A stretch of 64,000 nt of DNA from an uncultured Prevotellaceae bacterium. GTDB taxonomy: Bacteria; Bacteroidota; Bacteroidia; Bacteroidales; Bacteroidaceae. Positions within the stretch are counted from its first letter, which is position 1. Each line of letters starts with the position of its first letter. The stretch is from contig CACYYG010000009.1 in assembly GCA_902778535.1 (NCBI GenBank), forward strand, positions 179,504 to 243,503, in the 5' to 3' direction. The notes beneath the pieces were generated by a model. The model was not told the origin of the DNA. It was given only the letters and a program-made list of their open reading frames with translations, and did not search any database. The translations under genes were made by a program, and so were the position numbers. Shown piece by piece: positions 1 through 8,029 of the stretch.

Positions 1-244
1 ACTCATCGACATTCATTGCTTTTATCTTTCTGTCTCTTTCATCAATCCGGTCTTTGAATAAAAGATTAAAAATCGCTTCTTTTAGTGTCTTCTCATGCTC
101 TACCCACTTGCTTCGAAAGAGATCTACTTGTTGTTTTCTCGTTAATTTGGGCAACATATCTACACACTTTCTTAACTCAGTCGCATCCCATCCCGAATAG
201 TGCGACTTCTTCACCTGTTTGACAATGTACTCGTAATCAGTCAT
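1..244 (-). CDS. Hypothetical protein, 3' end outside window
   Basis: The first 81 codons are visible, starting MTDYEYIVKQVKKSHYSGWD, and the frame stays open to the window edge. The visible part is hydrophilic, rich in Lys, Arg and Glu, and probably helical. I do not recognise a family. The start lies 3 bp after the stop of the macro-VWA gene, so it is almost certainly translated from the same mRNA and is the next member of that transcription unit. Confidence 0.7.
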   Translation of the reverse strand, partial: MTDYEYIVKQVKKSHYSGWDATELRKCVDMLPKLTRKQQVDLFRSKWVEHEKTLKEAIFNLLFKDRIDERDRKIKAMNVDE

Positions 245-247
245 AGT

Positions 248-1537
248 TCATTTCATTATATGATTCTTAATCTTACCCCAAAATCCCACTGTTTTCTCCG
301 GATCTATAGTGTCAGTCTCAGTTTCAGAGGATTCTCCCTGCTGTTCCTCGGTTTGCTGAGTGTTTTCATCCTGACTCTCCCCGCCGGTGAAAGAAGACTG
401 ATTGTCATCATCCATGTTCCAAGTAATGTCTGGTTCTTTCTCAGGTTCCTCATCAAGTGGTTCATTTGGACTGAAATAGTCATATTCCTTCTCCAACATG
501 AATTTTCTTCCCTCTCGGGACAGCCTGGAAAAGAACACTTCTTTGCTGTTTCTCTCTTTCTCAAACATCTCGCTTGCTCCTGTGTCAGAATACTCATAGC
601 TCATCCTGCTGCGAATACCCATGTCATCGGCTACGGCATCCACATCCTGGTTCGTGCCGATATATGCGAATACCCACCCCCTTGCCTTCAAATCTGCCAC
701 GAGATTCTTGATGTGCCGACCGCTGTACTCTCTTGAAGCGTTCTCATAGCCATCGGTGATGATGGTCACCAGCACCACGTCGTCATCCGTCACATGACGC
801 TTCAGCTCATTCAAGGAACGGCCCATGGCATCGAACAGCGGCGTGCAGTCGTCAGGTTTGTAGTCTGTCCACCTTATCTTCTTACTGCTGTCAACAGCAA
901 GACGGTTCATGACAGTCTTTATCCGAGCACTATTGAATGTCACCAACGAGATGAAATGCTGCTGTTCCTGATGCTCTCTTTGTGCATTGCTTATTGTCTG
1001 GAACGTCTCATTCAGTCCGCTAACTGCCTGTTTTGCTATAGCAGTCATTGACCCGCTCTCGTCAAGTATTATCAGGTTGTACACTCGCTGTGTCCCGCTA
1101 CTATTTTTCTTTATGTCTTCCCTTTTCAAAATATTCACGAAAGACAACGGCAGAATCACGTTTTCCATCTCAACAGCTTCTTTGAAGAAAGGAGCAATAT
1201 ACTCATCGTCGAAGCCGGCTGCACCACACCCAATTCTGGGAACAAGGAAAAATGACTCCTTATGCGTTCTGGCATAGTTCAGGAACTTGTCTATATGTCT
1301 CTTCATGTAGGTTGAGACATTCCCGACAGCTTCCCCTCGGATGTCTACCGGGATGGCATAGCATTGTCCCTGAGGGCCTTCTGCCTTTCCCCATACTGCG
1401 CCAAATCGCTGCATAGCCATAGCTGCAGCACCTCCGGAATGACAGCCTACCAAGTTGCTGCCAAAAACAAACACTTGCCCTTCCTCAAGGCTTTCAACAA
1501 ACTCCGGCGTATACGCCACATAACCTTTCTGTTCCAT
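248..1537 (-). CDS. Macrodomain-like / VWA fusion protein
   Basis: The protein has 429 aa. Residues about 20-130 resemble the macrodomain-like family found in phage and bacterial hypothetical proteins: FGSNL at 25-29, GGAAA at 35-39, IGCGAAGF at 102-109. Residues about 150-340 are a von Willebrand A domain with an intact MIDAS: D159-S161-S163 (DESGSM), T232, and D262 in TDG. The tail after residue 345 is acidic and low in complexity. Macrodomains bind or hydrolyse ADP-ribose; VWA domains mediate metal-dependent protein contacts. The fold call for the N-terminus is by motif resemblance only. Its own promoter carries the palindrome shared with the operon at 13.84 kb, which encodes a DarT-like ADP-ribosyltransferase. 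An antagonist or sensor role for ADP-ribosylation is inference. Confidence 0.75.
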   Translation of the reverse strand: MEQKGYVAYTPEFVESLEEGQVFVFGSNLVGCHSGGAAAMAMQRFGAVWGKAEGPQGQCYAIPVDIRGEAVGNVSTYMKRHIDKFLNYARTHKESFFLVPRIGCGAAGFDDEYIAPFFKEAVEMENVILPLSFVNILKREDIKKNSSGTQRVYNLIILDESGSMTAIAKQAVSGLNETFQTISNAQREHQEQQHFISLVTFNSARIKTVMNRLAVDSSKKIRWTDYKPDDCTPLFDAMGRSLNELKRHVTDDDVVLVTIITDGYENASREYSGRHIKNLVADLKARGWVFAYIGTNQDVDAVADDMGIRSRMSYEYSDTGASEMFEKERNSKEVFFSRLSREGRKFMLEKEYDYFSPNEPLDEEPEKEPDITWNMDDDNQSSFTGGESQDENTQQTEEQQGESSETETDTIDPEKTVGFWGKIKNHIMK

Positions 1538-1557
1538 ACTTCTAATGATTTATTTTG

Positions 1558-1619
1558 CAAAGTTATACTTTATTCTTTTCTTTTTGTCATCATTCCCGTT
1601 CGCAAGCCTTGTGAACGGG
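1558..1619 (-). promoter_or_regulatory. Promoter and palindromic operator of the macro-VWA gene
   Basis: On the minus strand a -7 element TAACTTTG lies at 1565-1558, about 20 bp before the ATG at 1537. No TTTG is found at the usual -33 distance. A palindrome covers 1595-1619, with 12-bp arms (CCCGTTCGCAAG / CTTGTGAACGGG), one mismatch and a 1-bp centre. It overlaps the last codons of the gene ending at 1590. Its core (1599-1615) is 33 bp from the -7 element. The same core, spacing and -7 element recur at 13846-13904. A missing -33 box with an upstream palindrome suggests an activator site. Confidence 0.7.
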
Positions 1620-2171
1620 CAATTTACATTTCCATATTACATTGGCACGAACGAGATCAATCTTCTTTACTTCACCCCTTTTACCAGAAATGGAGTAGTA
1701 CCTTGCGACACTTTTGGGCAATAGCTCGGAAAAAGACCTTCTTATTCGGGCGCATTTCTCGTTTATAGAGTTCAACATAGGGTTAGATACATCCTCAATG
1801 CTCTGCAACACCCTATCAGTTAGCCCTGCGGGTCTTAGCAAAAGATAGAACTGTGTGAGTTCTTCCCTGTAGTCTGACAAACATTTCAGCACAATTCCTT
1901 CAGGGTGCGATAGAAAAAGTAGATATACAGCCTTTACTAAAGGCTCCATTTTCACTTCTGTATTGGCACCATCATCCAACACAACCTTGTAGTCTTCTGT
2001 AACAATCAGCTGAGGGAATAATTCTTCTTCGTTCATTGCAGCCATGATTTCAGTTTCATCTACACCATACGCTTTTAGTCTGCGTATTTTTTCTTTCACT
2101 TCGTCCAAGAGAATGGAGCAACGGAACTGCTCCAATTCTTTTGAAACCATTAGTTGTATTTGCTTTTCCAT
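1590..2171 (-). CDS. Hypothetical protein, 193 aa
   Basis: A soluble, largely helical protein that I do not recognise with certainty. The central segment (residues about 75-120, with LFLSHPEGI and CLSDYREEL) resembles a short domain I associate with Bacteroidetes hypothetical proteins. There is no signal peptide or membrane segment. It lies 12 bp downstream of the acidic 65-aa protein and reads toward the macro-VWA gene, so it belongs to the 5.07-1.6 kb transcription unit. Its last ten codons contain the macro-VWA operator, so the 3' end is constrained as DNA as well as protein. Confidence 0.7.
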   Translation of the reverse strand: MEKQIQLMVSKELEQFRCSILLDEVKEKIRRLKAYGVDETEIMAAMNEEELFPQLIVTEDYKVVLDDGANTEVKMEPLVKAVYLLFLSHPEGIVLKCLSDYREELTQFYLLLRPAGLTDRVLQSIEDVSNPMLNSINEKCARIRRSFSELLPKSVARYYSISGKRGEVKKIDLVRANVIWKCKLPVHKACERE

Positions 2172-2183
2172 TATAATGTAATT

Positions 2184-2381
2184 TTAGAATCCTAAAGCAT
2201 CCATCATTGCATCATACTCTATAGGGTTAGTGGGCATATCGCCATACATACCATCTGTCAGCGCGTCCCAAGAGTCTTCTTCAGTCCATTCGTAGCCTTC
2301 TTCAAAGCCACCACACTCAAAATCTTCTTCGTACTCTTCCTCATAATCTTCATATGAGTCCTCAATATCTAATCTATTCAT
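2184..2381 (-). CDS. Small highly acidic protein, 65 aa
   Basis: About a third of the residues are Asp or Glu, with runs such as EDYEEEYEED, and the C-terminus is conserved-looking (WDALTDGMYGDMP). There are no basic clusters and no hydrophobic segment. Tight spacing to both neighbours (12 and 33 bp) supports a real gene in the operon. The function is unknown; the charge suggests a nucleic-acid mimic or a charged linker partner, but that is only a guess. Confidence 0.6.
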   Translation of the reverse strand: MNRLDIEDSYEDYEEEYEEDFECGGFEEGYEWTEEDSWDALTDGMYGDMPTNPIEYDAMMDALGF

Positions 2382-2414
2382 AATGTCCTTCTTATTATTG
2401 TATTAATACTATTT

Positions 2415-3398
2415 TTATTGTCTAACCAGCACGCTCTGTGCCGTCTGCTCCATCAGGTTTCTTTTCAAATATAGCTGTTTCTCTACTATTAGCTCATAAT
2501 CGCATTTGTTCTCTCCTATTTTAATTGTTAATACGAATAATTCAAGAAAGGTAAGAAAACAGAATAGGATAATGTAGAAAGCCATAGATACTGGACTTTT
2601 TGACACCACTTTCAGAGTGGCTTCCAATTCTTCAATAAAGCCCGGTGCACGTTGGCCGACTTCTGCTCGTACAGTTTCTGCAACTTCTTTCTTGTCCTGT
2701 CGAAGCTGCTCAAGCTGGGTAGAGTATATCTGGATCTGGTCATTGTTGGCTTTCAACTGTTCTGCAAGAGGATTTGCCAAAGTAACGGTATTTACTGTTT
2801 GAGTCTTCACCTTCTGTGGCTTCCCATCCTCGTCAACTCCTATGATTTGCTCTTGGGTTGTCACATTAGTCCCTTTAATAACTGGCCTTTTCTGTAATTC
2901 TTCATTCAGGGCTATCGTAGCCAGGCTTAACGAATCCATTTCCTGCGATATACGTTGGATGTCGCTATCATAAATAGAGAGCCGCTTGGCTATTGTTTCT
3001 TCGATAACATCCTCCCTGTGTTCCTGTATTGCCTGTTGAATATCATTGCGGAAAATGATTTGATCGAATATGCAGGAGCCAAGGACTGCCATACATAGTG
3101 CAAGAAGCACTCTCATAAAACTCATCAAGCGAGCCTTTCCGACTGTTAAGATGATAACCCTTTCAACGCATAGTACAATGAACATGAAAGCCAATGCTAT
3201 ACATAACTTTAATATACAGGACTCCACATTGATATACCTGTCTGCAAAGCAAAAGCCAATCGTGCCCCAAAGTATCATCATGATGCAAATAGCTGATAAC
3301 AGTTTTCTGAATTGCCGGTAGCTTGCCTCTCCACACTCCTTCAAGATGTTCTTGTCCCATCCAATCAGGAAACACCCGATGCTTGTCAGTGTCTTCAT
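2415..3398 (-). CDS. DUF4407 membrane protein
   Basis: The 327-aa protein matches the DUF4407 layout. An N-terminal cytoplasmic motif (FLIGWDKNILKEC) is followed by three membrane segments in roughly the first 115 residues, a long polar helical or coiled-coil stretch (about 125-250), and a last membrane helix (AFYIILFCFLTFLELFVLTI, about 275-295). The family is widespread in Bacteroidetes and Actinobacteria with no established biochemical role. It is the only clear membrane anchor in this operon and may tether the neighbouring soluble proteins. Confidence 0.8.
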   Translation of the reverse strand: MKTLTSIGCFLIGWDKNILKECGEASYRQFRKLLSAICIMMILWGTIGFCFADRYINVESCILKLCIALAFMFIVLCVERVIILTVGKARLMSFMRVLLALCMAVLGSCIFDQIIFRNDIQQAIQEHREDVIEETIAKRLSIYDSDIQRISQEMDSLSLATIALNEELQKRPVIKGTNVTTQEQIIGVDEDGKPQKVKTQTVNTVTLANPLAEQLKANNDQIQIYSTQLEQLRQDKKEVAETVRAEVGQRAPGFIEELEATLKVVSKSPVSMAFYIILFCFLTFLELFVLTIKIGENKCDYELIVEKQLYLKRNLMEQTAQSVLVRQ

Positions 3399-3409
3399 TT
3401 TCGTCCTCC

Positions 3410-3982
3410 TTATTCGTTATTGATAAATTTTAATGTCATGGCAGCTATCCCTTTCATGAATCCACGTCGATAGGACTCTATCATGGTCATCATCTTCGAG
3501 TCCCCTGCCTCCAACAACTTCTCCATATTCTCAATTTCAGACAAGTGTTCTTCGTATGTGTCGCGCCTGGCCTGTAACAGAGCTGCACTTGAAAGGGCGT
3601 AGGCATTTCTCGCATTTTCTATTTTAATATCGAGCATCCTGATATCGCCTTTGTACTTTAGAGAAATCCTTTTGAAAAGCATTTCCAAGTCATTACGAAT
3701 AATTCCGACTTTTGTCTCACGATAATTAAGGTCAGTGTTAACAAGAGCGTCTTGATAGCCTTCCTCCTCAAAATTTTTGTGGATGAAGCAAAATATGACA
3801 TCAATGGGCATGCCAGTACCCCAAGTTATCTTTATGAGATTGTTCTTTCTCTCATCATCCTTAGTGTCTTCAACTTGATTGTTGTCATCACTATTGGTGT
3901 CTTGTTTGACATTGACATCTGCAGGAATCACATCGCTGTTAGCTACCTGCTTACTGCTGAATAATTTCTTTAATAGTGCCAT
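3410..3982 (-). CDS. Hypothetical protein, 190 aa
   Basis: I chose the start MALLKKLFSSKQ at 3982 because a longer frame would overlap the upstream gene and add an atypical Lys-rich extension. Residues about 1-55 are a polar linker. Residues about 60-190 are helical, with repeated hydrophobic heptads in the segment IENARNAYALSSAALLQARR. The gene lies 11 bp upstream of the DUF4407 gene, so the two products may work together. No family was recognised. Confidence 0.65.
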   Translation of the reverse strand: MALLKKLFSSKQVANSDVIPADVNVKQDTNSDDNNQVEDTKDDERKNNLIKITWGTGMPIDVIFCFIHKNFEEEGYQDALVNTDLNYRETKVGIIRNDLEMLFKRISLKYKGDIRMLDIKIENARNAYALSSAALLQARRDTYEEHLSEIENMEKLLEAGDSKMMTMIESYRRGFMKGIAAMTLKFINNE

Positions 3983-4046
3983 GATCGTAACTGTTATTTG
4001 ATTTTTGTATTTTTGCTTAAACGGATTTATCCGGGATTTTTTATTC

Positions 4047-4799
4047 CTATGCGGCCATTTCTGAAACTGCCCTTTCTCCAATATGGTATGTCTCACATAT
4101 ATAAGACAAAATCTTCTCCATTGTCATACATGCCTGACCATCCCATTCACATTGTATTTCTGGATAATAGTACATCATCTGGTATTCGTTGCTATGCCAT
4201 GATAATTGAGTACCATTAGGCAGATAGATGTAGACAATGTACGAAGCGTTTTTTCCAGTATTGTAACTGATGCCATATTTCCATCCAGTCTCATTTAGAA
4301 GGTATGAAACATCCTCAAGGAGGATAGTCTTGCGCTCGTAAATGACATTCTTTAATTTGTGAAGCTTCTTGGCAGTTAGATTTGCGAATTCCGTTTCGAG
4401 AAGCATCAATACTATTCGAGCCTCCAAGTCATCACTCTGCCTTACCAGATGTTTCATCATCGAGATGACTTTGCGTAATCCTATTCCAAGAGCATTCTCT
4501 CTATAATTTTCGAGTTTCTCCAAACTGATTTTATTTTGGGAATTGCTGCATCTTGATTTTTCTTTGTACAATTCAATACATTCTTTTACCTTATTCTTCA
4601 GGATAGGATTATGAGTTTCATCTCCGATTCGTGTTAAGTCAAAGACAGATAATCCGAACATGGAAAATTGAGATGCTTCTTTCAAGTTCCTTCTGTAGTT
4701 TTCTACTACCTTCCCTGCGGGTATCTTTCCTGTAAGGTAACCGTTGCGAAGTTTTTTCCCCACACCAGCAAGGATTTCGTTTGTAATCGAATCAGTCAT
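4047..4799 (-). CDS. Hypothetical protein, 250 aa
   Basis: A soluble protein with a helical N-terminal part (about 1-175) and a beta-rich C-terminal part that includes NGTQLSWHSNEYQMMYYYPEI. No catalytic motif could be assigned. It lies between the 76-aa and 190-aa genes in the same orientation with short gaps, so it is probably the second gene of the unit starting at 5068. Confidence 0.65.
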   Translation of the reverse strand: MTDSITNEILAGVGKKLRNGYLTGKIPAGKVVENYRRNLKEASQFSMFGLSVFDLTRIGDETHNPILKNKVKECIELYKEKSRCSNSQNKISLEKLENYRENALGIGLRKVISMMKHLVRQSDDLEARIVLMLLETEFANLTAKKLHKLKNVIYERKTILLEDVSYLLNETGWKYGISYNTGKNASYIVYIYLPNGTQLSWHSNEYQMMYYYPEIQCEWDGQACMTMEKILSYICETYHIGERAVSEMAA

Positions 4800-4837
4800 A
4801 GTTGTCTTATTTATTTATGATTAGTAGTTATAACCAT

Positions 4838-5068
4838 TTAGAGGAATAGCCTATACGATGCGGTAACCGCATTGTAGCCGAAACCATTAACGTATTCAAC
4901 ATCTTGAAGCATTCTTACATGCTCATTGTTGACTTTGTAGAACCTCTCTCCATTAATTAGTTTTACATACAATGTAAGACTAATGATGGAGTTGTCGCAA
5001 ATTCTCTGCACAGCAACGTCTGCAATGTTGTGCCACTCTGGGATTTGATACTCTTCATTTTGATTCAT
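4838..5068 (-). CDS. Small hypothetical protein, 76 aa
   Basis: A short globular protein of mixed beta-alpha character; the segment SIISLTLYVKLINGERFYKV looks like a beta hairpin. It begins the transcription unit that follows the Nudix regulator gene. A perfect 9-bp-arm palindrome lies 72-92 bp upstream, suggesting separate control. The family is not recognised. Confidence 0.55.
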   Translation of the reverse strand: MNQNEEYQIPEWHNIADVAVQRICDNSIISLTLYVKLINGERFYKVNNEHVRMLQDVEYVNGFGYNAVTASYRLFL

Positions 5069-5139
5069 AGCTCTTTTTGTATTAATTACACAATGGATTT
5101 GATTGTAAAAAAAATATAGTCCTATTAAGAAGCGTCCTT

Positions 5140-5160
5140 AATGTGTATTATATACACATT
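5140..5160. promoter_or_regulatory. Perfect palindrome upstream of the 76-aa gene operon
   Basis: Arms AATGTGTAT and ATACACATT are separated by TAT. It lies in the gap between the Nudix regulator and the 5068 gene. On the minus strand a TATATTTT sequence (a weak -7 candidate) follows 21 bp downstream, which would place the palindrome over the -33 region, as expected of an operator. It differs from the palindromes at 1595 and 5955. Confidence 0.5.
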
Positions 5161-5179
5161 GGAGGCGAGCCCCTTATAA

Positions 5180-5198
5180 ACCTCCCGCGAAGGGAGGT
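5180..5198 (-). terminator. Candidate terminator after the Nudix regulator gene
   Basis: A 7-bp GC-rich stem (ACCTCCC / GGGAGGT) with a 5-nt loop lies 16 bp past the stop of the Nudix-type regulator. On the minus strand it is followed by TTTATAAG, a weak U-tract. It would separate the regulator from the operon that starts at 5068. Confidence 0.5.
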
Positions 5199-5213
5199 AT
5201 TATATCTTACTTA

Positions 5214-5945
5214 TTAAAATTCAAGACGCATTCCTATTTTCTTTGCTTTAGCATATGCATCTTCATCAAAAGTATACAACTTAGGAGAGCGGTACGGGTT
5301 TCCAGTCAATTTCTTGCCAGTTTCCTTAATATAACCTAATTTGAGCATTTTCTTAGGAAAATTCCTTCTATCCCGTAGTTTAATGTCATCTTCTGGGGGA
5401 TCAAGAATAGCAATATATATATTCTGCAGCTGAGGCATGGTAAATTCTTTATCCAGAAGATGAAATCCAATTGGCTCAAAATGGATTCTCTGTCTCAACC
5501 TCTCCAGTGCTGTATCTATAATCAGTTTGTGGTCAAATGCCAGTTCAGGTAGGTCTTTCACTGGAAACCATCGTGCCAGTCTTGCATCATCACCGCCTTT
5601 AATCCTATATTTGTCTTTTACAACTAAGGCAAAGAATGCAATTGTGATAACTCGTTCTCGACTGTCTCGATCAATGTCGGAGAAGGTTTGCAGTTCTTCC
5701 ATATAGATACCTTCAACATTCGTTTCCTCATGTAGTTCACGATATGCAGCATCTTTAGCGGTCTTATCTCCTGGCAGAATGAAGCCACCTGGTAAAGCCC
5801 ACATTCCTGCATATGGTTCACCACCTCTTTGAATTAGTAGAAGATTAAGTTCTTCACCATCAAAACCGAAAACGACAGAGTCTGTCGTGACTGCAGGATG
5901 CCAATAAGGCGATTCCCATTTTTTAGTTTCTTTGTTATACTCCAT
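5214..5945 (-). CDS. Nudix-winged-helix transcriptional regulator (NrtR-type)
   Basis: The 243-aa protein has an N-terminal Nudix domain (about 15-150) and a C-terminal winged-helix segment (about 160-240), the NrtR/AraR-like layout. The Nudix box is partly degenerate: GGF at 53-55 and the RELHEET core at 69-75 are kept, but the first box Glu is lost near D60-K61. That fits a sensor of ADP-ribose or a related nucleotide sugar better than an active hydrolase. In the family, ligand binding to the Nudix domain alters DNA binding. Its promoter (5972-6003) is followed immediately by the palindrome GCGTAAATTTTACGC, and a related one lies 56 bp further up. Autoregulation is therefore likely. Whether it controls the DarT-containing operon is unknown. 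Confidence 0.8.
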   Translation of the reverse strand: MEYNKETKKWESPYWHPAVTTDSVVFGFDGEELNLLLIQRGGEPYAGMWALPGGFILPGDKTAKDAAYRELHEETNVEGIYMEELQTFSDIDRDSRERVITIAFFALVVKDKYRIKGGDDARLARWFPVKDLPELAFDHKLIIDTALERLRQRIHFEPIGFHLLDKEFTMPQLQNIYIAILDPPEDDIKLRDRRNFPKKMLKLGYIKETGKKLTGNPYRSPKLYTFDEDAYAKAKKIGMRLEF

Positions 5946-5954
5946 TTTTGCTTT

Positions 5955-6025
5955 GCGTAAATTTTACGCTGCAAAAGTACAAACAAAAATTGAATGCCGC
6001 AAATTTTATTGCGTATTTTTTACGC
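5955..6025 (-). promoter_or_regulatory. Promoter with two matching palindromes for the Nudix regulator
   Basis: On the minus strand TTTG (6003-6000) and TACTTTTG (5979-5972) are separated by 20 bp, a full Bacteroidetes promoter. Palindrome 1 (5955-5969, GCGTAAA-T-TTTACGC) sits at the expected transcription start. Palindrome 2 (6011-6025, GCGTA-N5-TACGC) lies just upstream of the -33 box and touches the stop codon of the 667-aa gene. Both share the GCGTA-N5-TACGC form, so one dimeric repressor could bind both and enclose the promoter. Confidence 0.75.
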
Positions 6026-8028
6026 TAAGACTCAATAATTTCGGGATTTTTAACATTTAGGATGTATTTCAAAGGTATAATGCCCTTAACCAATATCTCA
6101 GCTTGCATCTGAAGGTATTCATCCTCTGACATCCAAGAATTCACTTTTTGAGTAGCTGAAATATTGATTCTCTTTAAATCTTCAAAGGTTGTCCCATGTT
6201 TCATTTTTGGCGAAGTGGCTTCCATATCGGCAAACACAGTATCCTCAAAAGTCGCGACCTCTATTGATATTTTCAATAGGATTAAGCTTTTCCCGATTTT
6301 CTTGCGTTCATCAATTTTAGGAAGTCGTTTGCAAAAGCTTAATCGAGCATAGTCTTCCAGCCCCCATTGTGCATCTAAATCTCTGGATTGGGCCATATCT
6401 TCTCTGAGAGGCATGACAATAGCTTCATCCAGACATCTTTTGTATGACATTAGCCCTCCATGTCTGATGATTGACTCTAGTTTGTCTTCATCCGTAAAGT
6501 GGTAGAAGCAGTTTATGCCATTATCTAAAAGATATTGAATTATCTCATTTCGACAAGTTTTATAAGATGGTGAAATATGGTCTTTTTTCAGGTACGGAAC
6601 TGGTTCTTCTTTGCGAATGGAAATATTGTTTAGAAGGTTTAAATATGTTTTTATAGATTCTGAAAGTTCATTTGTTTCAGTCTTTGCAAGAGCCAGCTCC
6701 CCTTTTTTATATTTTTCATGAACAAGCGTTGCGAGTGAATCATTCATTTTAAAACCTTTATTAGCAAGTTGATCGATATTGCCAATTTTATATAATTCTC
6801 TCGTATGGAACAGTTTTATTGCATCACGTGAATATACCGAATTCATTCCAAGTATATTATTTGAATATGCCATATAGTGTGCAGAATTCAAGTCTGCGAG
6901 TGTCATGAATCTGGCATCGCAATCATGAATACCTGCAAGGATTATATCAGAATAATCTTTTATTAGATTAGCCCTTAACCCATAAGCTCTAATCTTATGT
7001 TGAATCGCAATCGGTCGTACTTCGCTATTATAATAGACTTTTGCATCAGTCTCCCGGTCATGCCAATATATCACTCTTGATAAAAGATGGTATAAACTAA
7101 ATAGAAACACTCTTGTTAATCGTGAGTTGCTGCTGTAAATAGACGACATTCCTCTTTCATCCATTGCTTCTACAATCGTATAGAGAATATTCGCACTTCC
7201 GTATATAGCTTCACTATTATTCCAAAATAAATTTGGTGAAGAAAAAATATGCTCAAATGCTTGGTTGGCAAAAGAAAATGCATAATCTATCATATTTGCC
7301 TTAAAGAGCTTGCAGAATATCTCGTTGATGATGTATGGGTTTGTAGTCGCCTTATAATTATCCAGGAATGCGCTACAATCTTTTTCTGTAAGGTCTTTCT
7401 TATAAAAAGACTCATTCGCTTCTGTAAGAAAGTGCTCAATGGCTATATGATCATCAATTTGATGGCTATGGTTGACATAGTGTATTGCGTCCTTATGATC
7501 GTTCATAATCCTATAGAACCTTTCCTTGATTGTTTCAAGTGTGAAGTTCTTATCAGGATTATTCTGTCCCGTTGCATTCAGGCTTAATTGATATTGACAA
7601 ATCTTGTCATATAGGTTTGTTGCTTTAAGATCATCATACAGAAATTTCGGAAGTCCTTCCACTTGCCATATAAAATGGTCAAGGTAGTCAATTTCTTCAA
7701 CTGTCATATCCAAAGCCCATTGAGGGCGTGGATTCCATGTCAGCACCTTGTTTATGTCAAAACGTTTCTTGCCATCAGGAAACTGTGAGTCTGCATATTT
7801 TTTCTGATAAAGGCTATATTTTGCACATAGCGAATCAATAATGGAACGGACACCTGGAGTGTCCGCACCTGTTTGTGCCAATAGCTTCTTGTACTCTGTA
7901 AGTAATCGTCCTAAATCGTCATCATCATTCCATTCTAAATACTCCAAGAGGCCCGGCACTTTCTTTATGTAACGAGCAAAATTTTTCAGCTTGTCTTCAT
8001 TCAGACAATATGCCCATTTATAAACCAT
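6025..8028 (-). CDS. Large protein with C-terminal DarT-like ADP-ribosyltransferase domain
   Basis: The protein has 667 aa. Residues about 505-660 match the DarT/DUF4433 family, which attaches ADP-ribose to DNA bases using NAD: FYHFTDED at 508-515 (H510), HGGLMSY, SRDLD, DYARLSFC, and the catalytic-Glu motif QAEILVK (E644). The N-terminal 500 residues are helical, possibly TPR-like, with no recognised domain. DarT proteins are usually about 200 aa and paired with a DarG macrodomain antitoxin. Here there is no adjacent darG, but a macro-like protein lies in the coregulated unit at 248-1537. The gene is last in the operon from 13.84 kb, 1 bp from its upstream neighbour. The DarT call is firm by motif; substrate and toxicity are inference. 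Confidence 0.8.
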   Translation of the reverse strand: MVYKWAYCLNEDKLKNFARYIKKVPGLLEYLEWNDDDDLGRLLTEYKKLLAQTGADTPGVRSIIDSLCAKYSLYQKKYADSQFPDGKKRFDINKVLTWNPRPQWALDMTVEEIDYLDHFIWQVEGLPKFLYDDLKATNLYDKICQYQLSLNATGQNNPDKNFTLETIKERFYRIMNDHKDAIHYVNHSHQIDDHIAIEHFLTEANESFYKKDLTEKDCSAFLDNYKATTNPYIINEIFCKLFKANMIDYAFSFANQAFEHIFSSPNLFWNNSEAIYGSANILYTIVEAMDERGMSSIYSSNSRLTRVFLFSLYHLLSRVIYWHDRETDAKVYYNSEVRPIAIQHKIRAYGLRANLIKDYSDIILAGIHDCDARFMTLADLNSAHYMAYSNNILGMNSVYSRDAIKLFHTRELYKIGNIDQLANKGFKMNDSLATLVHEKYKKGELALAKTETNELSESIKTYLNLLNNISIRKEEPVPYLKKDHISPSYKTCRNEIIQYLLDNGINCFYHFTDEDKLESIIRHGGLMSYKRCLDEAIVMPLREDMAQSRDLDAQWGLEDYARLSFCKRLPKIDERKKIGKSLILLKISIEVATFEDTVFADMEATSPKMKHGTTFEDLKRINISATQKVNSWMSEDEYLQMQAEILVKGIIPLKYILNVKNPEIIES

Positions 8029-8029
8029 C

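Noticed and set aside
200-736. Plus-strand 178-codon frame
   Set aside because: It lies fully opposite the macro-VWA gene, its composition is not protein-like (many Leu, Phe and Ser clusters), and it has no neighbour in its direction.
1599-1615. The palindrome as a rho-independent terminator of the 193-aa gene
   Set aside because: No T-tract follows on the minus strand, and the same core recurs at the same distance from a promoter at 13.8 kb, so an operator fits better.
3410-4096. Longer 228-codon version of the 190-aa gene
   Set aside because: It would overlap the upstream gene by 50 bp and add an atypical basic extension; the ATG at 3982 is better placed.
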